Source of the DNA: Staphylococcus sp. CAG:324
GTDB lineage: Bacteria; Bacillota_I; Bacilli_A; ML615J-28; CAG-313
Reading direction: 5' to 3'
DNA: 64,000 bases
Assembly: GCA_000433035.1 (NCBI GenBank)
Contig: FR890815.1
Coordinates: forward strand, 299,057 to 363,056
In this document: piece after piece, positions 50,610-59,046 of the stretch
Layout: the number at the start of each line of letters is the position of its first letter
Numbering within the stretch: the stretch's first letter is position 1
Translations under genes and position numbers: made by a program
Notes under the pieces: model-generated
What the model was told of the DNA's origin: nothing
Seen by the model: only the letters and a program-made list of their open reading frames with translations
The model's database searches: none

Positions 50610-52182
50610 TATTTTTTTGTTAATCAAAAATTATTATAAAATGTTTTTTTGCAAATTATTTAAAAGTAAGAACAAATTGCCAGCTTTTTTACTTTTGATT
50701 CTTCTTGGTAGTTCTTTTTTTATAATGTTTGTGAGTTTATCATATAATACTATCAATACAGCAATTTCTTTGGATATTCCTGAATTGGCTTTATCCTCTT
50801 TTTCAATCACTATTTTAATGTTTGTTTTTATGCTTATCATTAGTGAAAGTAGTCCTATTCGTAAAAATAATGATGAAGAACTATTGTTATCCCTTCCATT
50901 TAAAAAAAGAGAAGTAGTCACTTCTAAAATAGTATATTATTTAAGTTTTGATTTATTGATCATTTTATTTTTAATTTTACCATCTTATGTTATTTATTGT
51001 ATTTTGGTAAAAGGAAGTTCTTGGTTTATTCTAGTTAGAGCTTTATATGTTATTATTTGTAGTACTTTATTTGCAACTGGAATATCAGGGATTATCAGTA
51101 CATATCTAATAAAAATGTCTAAAAGATTTAGATATAGCAATATAATCAATTCTATATTTAGTGTTGTTTTAGTTATGACTTTTATGATTATTTATTTAGC
51201 ATTTACTTTTATCAGTCAAGATATTTCTAAAGCAAATAAGATATATGAATTTTATCCTGTCGTTTTACTTACAAGTTCAATTTATGATGGTAAGTCATCA
51301 TCATTACTTATTTTATCACTTATCTGCTTTTCTATTTTTATTGTATCAATCATCATTAGAGCGTATTATCTTGGTAAAAGTGGGAATACTTACCATTCAA
51401 AAAATTGTAGTCTTTTATATAAGGAAAAGAAAGTAGGAAGGAGTCTTTATAGAAGAGAATTAAATAAATATTTTTCCATTCCTATTTATGTTACAAATAC
51501 AATTTTTGGTCCTTTATTTATGATTGTTATTGCTTTAGTAATTACAATCATTGGTAAACAATATTTTATAAACTTAATTGAAACAGTCATAGCCTCAGGA
51601 TATGAAAGTGGCATTGCTCCTGAAAGTATAATGAGAATAATACATGAATATTTTAACTTTGGTGTAATTGCTTTAATATCAGTAATTCTTTCTGTGTCAC
51701 CAACAACTTCATCAGCTATTTCTCTTGAAGGAAAAGAGTTATGGATTTTAAAGGCACATCCTATTGGTTACAAAGATGTATTTATTTCAAAATCGTTAGT
51801 CAATATAACAATTGAAGGTCTCCCTATCTTACTTGTAGGAATTTTACTTGCCACAAGGCTTGGTTTTACTTATTTGCCATTTATTATTCTCATTCCTTTT
51901 TTAGTAGTTATTTTGACTTCAATTACGGGTTTATATATTAATTTATTATATCCTAAATTAAATTGGGAAAGTGAACAAGAGGTAGTTAAACAAGGAATTT
52001 CGGTTTTAGTAACGATGAGTGTTAATTTTATCATCGTAGTTATACCTATGGTTCTTTATTTTATCTTATCATTAAATGAAATTTTTAAATTAAGTATTGT
52101 CGCAATGAGTTATATCGTATTCATTATACTTTGTGCCATATTACTTTTTAAACAGGGGAAAAAACTATACGAAAAATTATAA
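50602..52182 (+). CDS. ABC transporter permease, large multi-pass
   Basis: This 526-residue membrane protein has about 12 hydrophobic segments, and the middle of the second half contains ALISVILSVSPTTSSAISLEGKELWIL, as in the ABC-2-type permeases paired with YtrB/EcsA-like ATPases. The DEELLLSLPFKKREVVTSKI segment marks the typical cytosolic coupling loop. ATG 50602 lies inside the end of the ATPase gene; a longer frame from 50563 is rejected. It ends at a hairpin (52191-52218). Confidence 0.88.
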   Translation: MSNIFLLIKNYYKMFFCKLFKSKNKLPAFLLLILLGSSFFIMFVSLSYNTINTAISLDIPELALSSFSITILMFVFMLIISESSPIRKNNDEELLLSLPFKKREVVTSKIVYYLSFDLLIILFLILPSYVIYCILVKGSSWFILVRALYVIICSTLFATGISGIISTYLIKMSKRFRYSNIINSIFSVVLVMTFMIIYLAFTFISQDISKANKIYEFYPVVLLTSSIYDGKSSSLLILSLICFSIFIVSIIIRAYYLGKSGNTYHSKNCSLLYKEKKVGRSLYRRELNKYFSIPIYVTNTIFGPLFMIVIALVITIIGKQYFINLIETVIASGYESGIAPESIMRIIHEYFNFGVIALISVILSVSPTTSSAISLEGKELWILKAHPIGYKDVFISKSLVNITIEGLPILLVGILLATRLGFTYLPFIILIPFLVVILTSITGLYINLLYPKLNWESEQEVVKQGISVLVTMSVNFIIVVIPMVLYFILSLNEIFKLSIVAMSYIVFIILCAILLFKQGKKLYEKL

Positions 52183-52190
52183 TCATTTTA

Positions 52191-52221
52191 AAATAATAGA
52201 TAATTTTATCTATTATTTTTT
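52191..52221 (+). terminator. terminator of the first ABC cluster
   Basis: AAATAATAGATAA (52191-52203) pairs with TTATCTATTATTT (52206-52218), followed by T's. Confidence 0.78.
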
Positions 52222-52281
52222 ATTTAAAACGGAAAAACGCTACTTTTTACGTATGTATATAGGTGAAAGGAGATCATAATA

Positions 52282-52932
52282 ATGAAAATATTTTTAAAAG
52301 TAAATTTAATCATATTATTAATGGGTTTGACAACAACTGGTATTCTAACTATTGATGCGGCTTCTAGAACAGGACATAAGGAATTTGAAAAAATAACTTT
52401 TACTTATAATCCTGAAGCAAAATTATTAGTTGATATGAGCGATTCTGAATTAAATGAAATGATGAAGAATGTTAAGAAAAAGGTATTTGGATGGTCCATC
52501 TATTCAAAAATTAAAAACTATGAAGTAATTTATGAAGCAGGAACTATTTTTTCTCGCTCTAATAATACATCACAAGAAATTAATTTCAACTACAATACTG
52601 CATCGACGACTAAACAACAATTTAGTTTTAATCTTTCTGGCACGCTTGCAATGAAAACTTCGGGAAAAATTGATGTTGTTAGTGCTAGTCTTGATAAAAG
52701 TATTAGATCTGATATTGGTTTAAAAAGTGATATTAGTTTTGAAGAAGAGATGGATTTTACAATAAAAATATTGCCTCAAAAAAAGGTATCTTTAATTGTA
52801 AAAGGAAAAGCTACTATATCAAGTGGAGCAAATAAGTATTATTTTTTAGGTATATGTACTAAAAAAGGATACTGGGAATATGTTGATGTAATCAGTGAAT
52901 ATTACGAGTTATATGAAGAAGAAATATATTAA
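52282..52932 (+). CDS. secreted protein, function unknown, first gene of a four-gene cluster
   Basis: A 216-residue product with a signal peptide (KVNLIILLMGLTTTGILTIDAAS; cleavage likely after the Ala-Ala). The mature part is Ser/Thr/Asn-rich with alternating beta-type stretches (IYEAGTIFSRSNN, TSQEINFNYN, QQFSFNLSGTLAMKTSG) and has no Cys until one near the end (GICTKKGYW). ATG 52282 follows AAAGGAG. No family was recognised. It overlaps the next gene by 20 bases. It could be an exported substrate or effector of the ABC transporter encoded two genes later. Confidence 0.78.
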   Translation: MKIFLKVNLIILLMGLTTTGILTIDAASRTGHKEFEKITFTYNPEAKLLVDMSDSELNEMMKNVKKKVFGWSIYSKIKNYEVIYEAGTIFSRSNNTSQEINFNYNTASTTKQQFSFNLSGTLAMKTSGKIDVVSASLDKSIRSDIGLKSDISFEEEMDFTIKILPQKKVSLIVKGKATISSGANKYYFLGICTKKGYWEYVDVISEYYELYEEEIY

Positions 52933-53845
52933 AATATTCCCAATTATAATAACAAGCCTTGTGATTATAGTAGTCATTTCAATATTGATAACAACAATTA
53001 TTAGAAAAAAAGATGTTTTTTATTTTATTACTCAGCCTAAACACTATTATTTACCCAATAGTAATTTAACTTTAGATATTGAGGTTTATAGCAATCATCA
53101 AAAAGATTATTATTTAAATAAAGATACAATTGAAAAATTACATATTAAAGATAATATAAAAAATGATTTTTATTTAGTCAAAATAAATCAAATTATTACG
53201 AAAGAAAATACAATTAAGTATAACAATAAATATTTTTATAAATATCTTTTAAAAATAGAGATTCCAATAAAAAACCTTGATTTTCTTCAAATTAATCAAG
53301 CAATTTTAGAATTATATTATCTTTCAACAGAACAAATAAAACTAGATATTGGTAGTATTATTATATATAATGAATGTAAAAATCATCATATTCATATTAG
53401 TCATTTAAAAGGAATTGTTAATCAAATAGATAATTTAAATATTTTAAGTGGTATTGGATTGACACTATCAAGTGATATTGATTTAAAAATTAATAATATT
53501 TTACCACTTGATAGAAGAATTAAAGTTCAAGGTAGTTTAATAAAAAAATTAAAAGAAGATAATTATGATAATTTTATAAATATGAATGATCTTTTAGATA
53601 ATGAATACAAAGTATTAGAAGTGAATAGTAGTTTTCCTCCAATACTGTTAAAGAAAAATACTAAAAATCACTATTTGATACCACTTGGATATGAAAAATT
53701 ATTTAGTACGCATATATTAGGATTTATTATTGATTATTCAATTGATGGTATTTCTTATCAACAATTGATCAATCCATTTAAATTTTATGCCACTAGTTCT
53801 GTAAATTATCAGGTAATTCAATATGAACCAAATCTTAATCATTGA
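52913..53845 (+). CDS. membrane-anchored extracytoplasmic protein, function unknown
   Basis: A 310-residue product: basic start (MKKKYIKIFP), one transmembrane segment (IIITSLVIIVVISILITTII) and an external domain of about 275 residues with many Asn, Ile and Tyr. No motif was recognised. It lies in overlap with both neighbours (20 bases upstream, 23 downstream), which shows tight coupling. ATG 52913 was chosen over a GTG at 52895 because the basic start and TM match a normal N terminus. It is probably an envelope partner of the secreted protein and the ABC transporter. Confidence 0.75.
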   Translation: MKKKYIKIFPIIITSLVIIVVISILITTIIRKKDVFYFITQPKHYYLPNSNLTLDIEVYSNHQKDYYLNKDTIEKLHIKDNIKNDFYLVKINQIITKENTIKYNNKYFYKYLLKIEIPIKNLDFLQINQAILELYYLSTEQIKLDIGSIIIYNECKNHHIHISHLKGIVNQIDNLNILSGIGLTLSSDIDLKINNILPLDRRIKVQGSLIKKLKEDNYDNFINMNDLLDNEYKVLEVNSSFPPILLKKNTKNHYLIPLGYEKLFSTHILGFIIDYSIDGISYQQLINPFKFYATSSVNYQVIQYEPNLNH

Positions 53846-54419
53846 TTTAACGAAAAAATATAAAGAAAAAACGATTATTAAAAATAAATCGCTTACTATT
53901 GATGGGGATAACTATAATTTTTTAATTGGTCCTAATGGAACTGGAAAAACCACTTTCATTAAATGTTTATTAGGAGAAATTAAATATGAAGGAAAAATAG
54001 AAAAAAATAATTTAACAATAGCATATGCACCAGAAAATTTAGTAATGCCAGATTATGTGACAATGTATGATTTTTTAAAATTATTATATTTAAATAAAGT
54101 ACAATCTAATGAATGCATTGATAGTAAAATTATATATTATTTAGAACTCTTTTCCATAAAAGATTACAAAGACATGTTAATCTGTAAACTTTCTAAAGGA
54201 ACAAAGCAAAAAATAGTATTAATTCAAGCATTATTTTGTAATTGTGATATTTACATTTTTGATGAACCTTTTGATGGGTTAGATGAGAAAACTAGAAAAA
54301 TATTTGTTTCTCAACTTATAAAAATAAAAAAAAGGAAAAAGATTATTATTATTTCAACTCATTATATAAAAGAGTATCATATTCGATTAAAGAGAATATT
54401 TCATTTTCCCTTATTATGA
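53823..54419 (+). CDS. short ABC transporter ATP-binding protein
   Basis: A compact 198-residue ATPase (typical ones are 220-240): Walker A GPNGTGKTT (about 36-44), a Q-loop replaced by YAPENLVMPDYVTMYDFL, signature LSKGTKQK, Walker B IYIFDEPFDGLDEKTR and the switch His in ISTHYIKEY. The C-terminal regulatory segment is missing. The set resembles ATPases of bacteriocin-immunity and ABC-2 exporters. It overlaps its permease by four bases. Confidence 0.85.
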   Translation: MNQILIIDLTKKYKEKTIIKNKSLTIDGDNYNFLIGPNGTGKTTFIKCLLGEIKYEGKIEKNNLTIAYAPENLVMPDYVTMYDFLKLLYLNKVQSNECIDSKIIYYLELFSIKDYKDMLICKLSKGTKQKIVLIQALFCNCDIYIFDEPFDGLDEKTRKIFVSQLIKIKKRKKIIIISTHYIKEYHIRLKRIFHFPLL

Positions 54420-55132
54420 AAATATATCAACTTCATAGGAAATATCTATTTAGTAAGATAAATGTTATTATAACTACTATCTTAATAGGAATAACTATCC
54501 TATTTAGTATTGCTATAATAGAACCCTTTAAAGATAGTTCAGTTAGATGGATGAATCGATTTTATATTACTAATAATTTTGAACAAGCGTATACAACTTT
54601 TGTAAAAATTATAATGATCTTTTTTTCTTGTTATTTGTTTAGTAGTTGTTTTAGCAAAAATAATGATAATTATTATATCATATTAATAGATAATATATCC
54701 AAAAGTAAATATTTAATCAGTAAGGTTGTTACTATAAAAATCAAAATTTTAGAAATATTAGTTATAATATTGTTCATTTATATTGTAATAAATTATGTAT
54801 TTAATCAGTGGTATATCATAAATATATCAATTTTTAAATCTTTTGGAATAATTTATCTTTTAGCAAACATATATGGATTAGTAAGTTTGATTTTGATTAA
54901 AGTAATAAATACAATATATAGTGTGATGATATCCTTAGGCTTTTATTTGATAAGTGAAATTTTAATCGATTATGAAGTTAGTTCTCAAATGATTAGTATT
55001 ATTCAATTGTTTTTTCCTACAACATACCTTAAAGATAATGATTTATTTTTAAAATATGGAATTTTTCATCTAATGATTTTAATGGCATTATATTTTTTCA
55101 TTGGATATTTATTTTATTTAAAAAAAGAATAA
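54416..55132 (+). CDS. ABC-2-like membrane subunit
   Basis: A 238-residue membrane protein with six hydrophobic segments and little else, fitting an ABC-2 type permease. Extracellular loops are short. It starts inside the ATPase gene (ATGA overlap) and ends the cluster; no good terminator follows before the infC promoter 13 bases later. The sequence is unusually rich in Ile, Tyr and Asn, even for this genome. Confidence 0.78.
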   Translation: MKIYQLHRKYLFSKINVIITTILIGITILFSIAIIEPFKDSSVRWMNRFYITNNFEQAYTTFVKIIMIFFSCYLFSSCFSKNNDNYYIILIDNISKSKYLISKVVTIKIKILEILVIILFIYIVINYVFNQWYIINISIFKSFGIIYLLANIYGLVSLILIKVINTIYSVMISLGFYLISEILIDYEVSSQMISIIQLFFPTTYLKDNDLFLKYGIFHLMILMALYFFIGYLFYLKKE

Positions 55133-55145
55133 AAAATTAAATTAG

Positions 55146-55174
55146 TTGACTAAAATATTAAGATATGATATAAT
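55146..55174 (+). promoter_or_regulatory. promoter of infC-rpmI-rplT
   Basis: TTGACT (55146-55151), 17 bases, TATAAT (55169-55174) with TGA before the -10. Confidence 0.85.
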
Positions 55175-55189
55175 ACAAAAGAAATTAAA

Positions 55190-55316
55190 TAATGTAGTGA
55201 AAAGAAGAAGTCCCACTTCTCACCTGACTAATATAGGTTAGTAGGTAAACAGTCATGAAACTTGGTTAGAATATTTTGTGATTTGCTTAATACAGTGGGG
55301 ATTCCCGCTGTTTTTT
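55190..55316 (+). promoter_or_regulatory. L20-type leader with terminator
   Basis: The leader contains AAGAAGTCCCACTTCTCACCT (in parts, 55204-55225) as in Firmicutes L20 leaders, and ends in a hairpin: ACAGTGGG (55292-55299) with CCCGCTGT (55304-55311), then six T's. L20 binding would favour termination and so reduce infC, rpmI and rplT. Confidence 0.78.
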
Positions 55317-55364
55317 CATTTACACTATTAATTTAGAATTTATTTAAGAGTAGAGGTGAAATTT

Positions 55365-55904
55365 ATTAGTAAACCAGGCGATAAAAAGGATAATTTGGTA
55401 AATGAAGAAATTGAAGCTTCATTTGTACTTGTTATTACAGAAGATGGTGAACAACTTGGAAAATTAGCTTTAGAAGATGCTTTAAAAGAAGCTGAAAACC
55501 GAGGATACGATTTAGTTTGTGTTGCGCCAAACGCTCCTGTTCCCGTTTGCAAATTAATGGATTATAGCAAATATCGATATGAACAAAGCAAAAAAGCCAA
55601 AGAAGCACGTAAGAATCAAAAAATTATCTCTGTAAAAGAAATCCGTTTGAGTCCAACCATTGATATTGGTGATTTTGAGACAAAAGCAAGGGCTGCAAGA
55701 AAATTTTTACTAGGTGGAGACAAAGTAAAAGTGAGTTGCCGTTTTAGAGGTAGAATGATTGAGCAGGCAAATAATACAAAAGAATTATTTGTAAAGTTTG
55801 CTATGGGCTTAGAAGATATCTCACAAATTGATCAAGCTCCCTTTTTAGATGGAAGAAATATGTTTATGTCTCTTTCACCAAAATTACAAAAAAAGAAAAA
55901 TTAA
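55365..55904 (+). CDS. infC: translation initiation factor IF-3
   Basis: The 179-residue IF-3 has LVITEDGEQLGKLALEDALKEA in the N domain, VCVAPNAPVPVCKLMDYSKYRYEQ at the linker, and the C domain VKEIRLSPTIDIGDFETKARAA, SCRFRGRMIEQ, FLDGRNMFMSL. The best start is ATT at 55365, six bases after AGAGGTG; infC commonly uses this rare start for autoregulation. An in-frame GTG at 55356 overlaps the ribosome site. First gene of infC-rpmI-rplT behind an L20 leader. Confidence 0.92.
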   Translation: MSKPGDKKDNLVNEEIEASFVLVITEDGEQLGKLALEDALKEAENRGYDLVCVAPNAPVPVCKLMDYSKYRYEQSKKAKEARKNQKIISVKEIRLSPTIDIGDFETKARAARKFLLGGDKVKVSCRFRGRMIEQANNTKELFVKFAMGLEDISQIDQAPFLDGRNMFMSLSPKLQKKKN

Positions 55905-55922
55905 TTTTAAGGAGATTTAATT

Positions 55923-56123
55923 ATGCCAAAAATGAGATCACATAGCGGTACTAAAAAACGCTTAACTGTAACTGCAACTGGTAAAGTTAGACGTGGCCAA
56001 GCTGGCAATAGACATCTTGCACCAGGAAAAACACAAAAACAAACTAGACAAACTCGTAAATTTGCTCTTGTATCAACAAGCGACAAGAGACATTTGAGAC
56101 AGATTTTGTCTAATATTGAGTAG
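55923..56123 (+). CDS. rpmI: 50S ribosomal protein L35
   Basis: A 66-residue protein matching L35 throughout: PKMRSHSGTKKRLTVTATGKVRRGQAG, then NRHLAPGKTQKQTR. ATG 55923 follows AAGGAG. It sits between infC and rplT, as usual, and shares their regulation by L20. Confidence 0.96.
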   Translation: MPKMRSHSGTKKRLTVTATGKVRRGQAGNRHLAPGKTQKQTRQTRKFALVSTSDKRHLRQILSNIE

Positions 56124-56134
56124 GAGGTAAAAGT

Positions 56135-56494
56135 ATGCCACGTACGAAAGGCGGAGTTGTTTCTAGAAGAAGACGTAATCGTGTTTTAAAACAAGCCAAA
56201 GGTTTTTTTGGTTCAAAACATTGTTTATTTAAAGTTGCTAATCAACAAGTGATGAAATCACTTGCTTACGCTTATAGAGATCGTAAGAATAACAAACGGA
56301 ATTTCCGTAAATTATGGATTGTTAGAATTAATATTGCAAGTCGTGCACTTGGTCTTAGTTACAACCAATTGATGCATGGATTAAAACTTGCTAATATTGA
56401 TATTAATCGTAAGATGTTAGCAGATCTTGCTGTAAATGATGCAACAATGTTTTCAAATCTTTGTGAAACTGCTAAAAAAGCTCTTATAAAATAG
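56135..56494 (+). CDS. rplT: 50S ribosomal protein L20
   Basis: The 119-residue L20 has TKGGVVSRRRRNRVLKQAKGFFGSK, AYAYRDRKNNKRNFRKLWIVRIN and ALGLSYNQLMHGLK. It binds 23S rRNA and is expected to repress its own operon through the upstream leader. ATG 56135 follows AGGAGG. A bidirectional terminator follows. Confidence 0.97.
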   Translation: MPRTKGGVVSRRRRNRVLKQAKGFFGSKHCLFKVANQQVMKSLAYAYRDRKNNKRNFRKLWIVRINIASRALGLSYNQLMHGLKLANIDINRKMLADLAVNDATMFSNLCETAKKALIK

Positions 56495-56496
56495 TT

Positions 56497-56530
56497 AAAA
56501 AAATACTAGTTTTTAAAAACTAGTATTTTT
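56497..56530. terminator. bidirectional terminator rplT / metallophosphatase
   Basis: The stretch is a perfect inverted repeat centred at 56513/56514 (core TACTAG), with A and T runs at the ends, so it works on both strands. Confidence 0.88.
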
Positions 56531-56536
56531 TATGTT

Positions 56537-58876
56537 TTAATGTTTTTTCCTTAAAATTAGAATCGTTCCCACAAGTAAACTAATGCTAAAAATAATTTGA
56601 GCAGCCGAATTTTTCTTACAACCTTTTTTACTTTCTTTTTCCCAATTTGCACTAAGTGTTATAGTCTCTTTTGCATCGGTTGGAATGCTACTGATTGACT
56701 TGCCATTTAAAGTCCAACCTGTAAAAATATATCCCTCTTTTGTTGGTGTTGGTAGAGTTGGTTTATTGGAAAGGCTATATTCGGTTGGGGCATCACTTGG
56801 TAAATTTCCACCATTTAAACTATAAATTATTTTGTATGTTTCTTCTTCCCAAACAGCTGTCAAAACAATATTAGAATTTGTATCAGTAGGAATCGCAGTA
56901 ATAATAGTGCCATTTAAAGACCATCCTTTAAAAATATATCCCTCTTTTGTGGCTTTTGATAATCTTAAAGGAAGTTCATCCATATAGAAATTTTGAGGAT
57001 TATATTTACTATTTGTACCACCCATTAATTCATAAGTAATAGTATAAGGCGCTTTTTTCCAAGTCGCTTTAAGCACAATATTATGATATGTGCCATCAGG
57101 AATAGTTTCAGTTACATCTTCACTATCATCTAAAAGCCAACCATCAAAAAGATAGCCATCCTTGGTAGGATTTTTTAGGAATGTGGTTAAATCAATCGGT
57201 AAAGATGTACCAGTAAATTTTGAAGGATTATCAGGGTGATTGGTACCACCATCAAGATTATAGGTTATTTCATAATCTAAAAGAGCTAAATTTAATATTA
57301 GTGGTAAAGTTTTGTATAGTTTTAACCCATCAACTTTTGTAATTTCAACTTGAAATTCATAATTATAATCGGTGTAGTAACCACTCCATGATTTAGAAGT
57401 TAATTTATTAGTAGAAATGGCTATCTCTTGACCCATGTCACTTAAATTTCCACCTGTGAATTTCAAGGAAGCAACATTTCCATAAATTTTTCCATCCCAA
57501 TTAATAGAAACACTACTTTTTTCTTCATCATAAGAAATGTCAAAGGCATCCAATATTTCTTGATCAGATAGTTGCTCAATTGAAGTTGGGCGCTTTGCCG
57601 TAAGAGTAAAGGTATCAATTACTTTACCAGCTGCAGTATATAATTCCACCTTCAATTCATTACCAGTAAGTGTAAATAAAACACCAGTATTTGTAGCGGT
57701 TTTATTTACATAATCATAGTCTTCTAATAAAGAAGGTTTCGATTGACCACCATAATTTTTTAGTCCAGCAGCTCCACCTTGCAAATAAGTGATACCTAAT
57801 GCTTCATCTTTTTCACCAGCTGTTGATGAGTTACTATTCCCATTATATCGAAGATTTTTTCTAGCATATACGTGTTCATGCCCATTTAAAGCAATATCGA
57901 CTTGACATTCTTCAAATAGGTCTAACCAATTTCTTCTCATGATTTGCGCATCGCTCTCGTAAGCACCTGTCGCATACAAACCTGGATGAGAACCAACTAT
58001 AATCCATTGAGTTGGGTTATTTTTAACAACATTTCTAAACCATTCTTGTTGTTGCGCAACATTATAATCTGTTTTTACAGTATCTAGCATAATAAAAAGA
58101 ATTTGATCCCATACGAAATAATATGATGATCCTAAACGATCACTTGGACCATTTGTAGGATTATTGTAAAATTGATTATAAATTTCATTACTAATGTAAC
58201 TGCCATTACTACTAAAATAGTATTCATGATTTCCAGGAATAGTTGCTTGTAAAAAATTACCAAGTGATGGTACATAATTATAGTAATCTATCCATTGTTG
58301 TTCATAACCACCTCTATCAACTTGATCACCAGTCATAACAACTAAATTTGGATCAGGAGAATCGGTAGCATTCAAAATACTTTGGATTAAGTTTTCAGCA
58401 TTTTTGAAAGATGAACCAACACTTTGAATATCTGTTAAAAACATAAATGATTTATCTGAATTATCATTAGATGCGGTAGTAAAACTTTGAATACTAGATT
58501 TTACATCATTAGATATTGCTTGATAATAATATGTTGTATTTGATTTAAGATGAGTTAAATTAGCTTTACAAATATATCTTTCTGAAAAACCAGATTGTGT
58601 ATCTTCTCCAACTTGATCTAATTTCCACAATGTAGAAACAGAATCTACTCTTATGGGGTTTTCAATTTCACTACCATTCAAAGTAGTACCATAAATAACA
58701 TAAGAGTTATCTACATTACAATGATAGTTAATACCAACCTCATCATAAGATTCTCCTACGCTTGCAGTTAAATATTTGATTTCTCCTTCAGCGCGGACGG
58801 TAAAATTAATTGCAACAAATAATATAAATACAATAACTTGTATAAATAATAGTTTTTTAAGATATTTAAAAGTCAT
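56537..58876 (-). CDS. exported metallophosphatase with fibronectin-like and InlB-type repeats
   Basis: The 779-residue protein has a signal peptide (cleavage near VRAEG), a purple-acid-phosphatase-type N-terminal domain (about 35-140), a calcineurin-like phosphatase domain (about 145-400; FLTDIQ, VVMTGDQVDRG, IPGNHEYYF, VGSHPG, NGHEHVYAR), and from about 515 four InlB-like beta-repeats (Y.LDGGT...P.....W.L). It ends in SKKGCKKNSA, a hydrophobic helix and RKKH. The DxH position is D-x-Q. It is probably held in the membrane by the C-terminal helix. ATG 58876 follows GAGGAGG; it has its own promoter (58932-58904). Confidence 0.88.
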   Translation of the reverse strand: MTFKYLKKLLFIQVIVFILFVAINFTVRAEGEIKYLTASVGESYDEVGINYHCNVDNSYVIYGTTLNGSEIENPIRVDSVSTLWKLDQVGEDTQSGFSERYICKANLTHLKSNTTYYYQAISNDVKSSIQSFTTASNDNSDKSFMFLTDIQSVGSSFKNAENLIQSILNATDSPDPNLVVMTGDQVDRGGYEQQWIDYYNYVPSLGNFLQATIPGNHEYYFSSNGSYISNEIYNQFYNNPTNGPSDRLGSSYYFVWDQILFIMLDTVKTDYNVAQQQEWFRNVVKNNPTQWIIVGSHPGLYATGAYESDAQIMRRNWLDLFEECQVDIALNGHEHVYARKNLRYNGNSNSSTAGEKDEALGITYLQGGAAGLKNYGGQSKPSLLEDYDYVNKTATNTGVLFTLTGNELKVELYTAAGKVIDTFTLTAKRPTSIEQLSDQEILDAFDISYDEEKSSVSINWDGKIYGNVASLKFTGGNLSDMGQEIAISTNKLTSKSWSGYYTDYNYEFQVEITKVDGLKLYKTLPLILNLALLDYEITYNLDGGTNHPDNPSKFTGTSLPIDLTTFLKNPTKDGYLFDGWLLDDSEDVTETIPDGTYHNIVLKATWKKAPYTITYELMGGTNSKYNPQNFYMDELPLRLSKATKEGYIFKGWSLNGTIITAIPTDTNSNIVLTAVWEEETYKIIYSLNGGNLPSDAPTEYSLSNKPTLPTPTKEGYIFTGWTLNGKSISSIPTDAKETITLSANWEKESKKGCKKNSAAQIIFSISLLVGTILILRKKH

Positions 58877-58903
58877 TTTATACCTCCTCGTATTGACAAT
58901 TTT

Positions 58904-58932
58904 ATTTTATCATAATCAGAATATTTTTTCAA
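58904..58932 (-). promoter_or_regulatory. promoter of the metallophosphatase gene
   Basis: Minus strand: TTGAAA (58932-58927), 17 bases, TAAAAT (58909-58904). Confidence 0.7.
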
Positions 58933-58996
58933 CTGTTATATAAAAAGAAATGAAAGCGGTTTTATCATTATCTTATATCTTTATTTAACATAAAAT

Positions 58997-59025
58997 TTTA
59001 CTTTTGGTAAAAAATATGATATAAT
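58997..59025 (+). promoter_or_regulatory. promoter of the DUF1189-like gene
   Basis: TTTACT (58997-59002), 17 bases, TATAAT (59020-59025) with TGA before the -10. Confidence 0.75.
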
Positions 59026-59046
59026 AAATATAAAATGGAGGCAATT

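Noticed and set aside
52913..53845. Mollicute genetic code (TGA as Trp)
   Set aside because: This gene ends in TGA at the expected place and tryptophan codons are TGG throughout, so the standard bacterial code applies.
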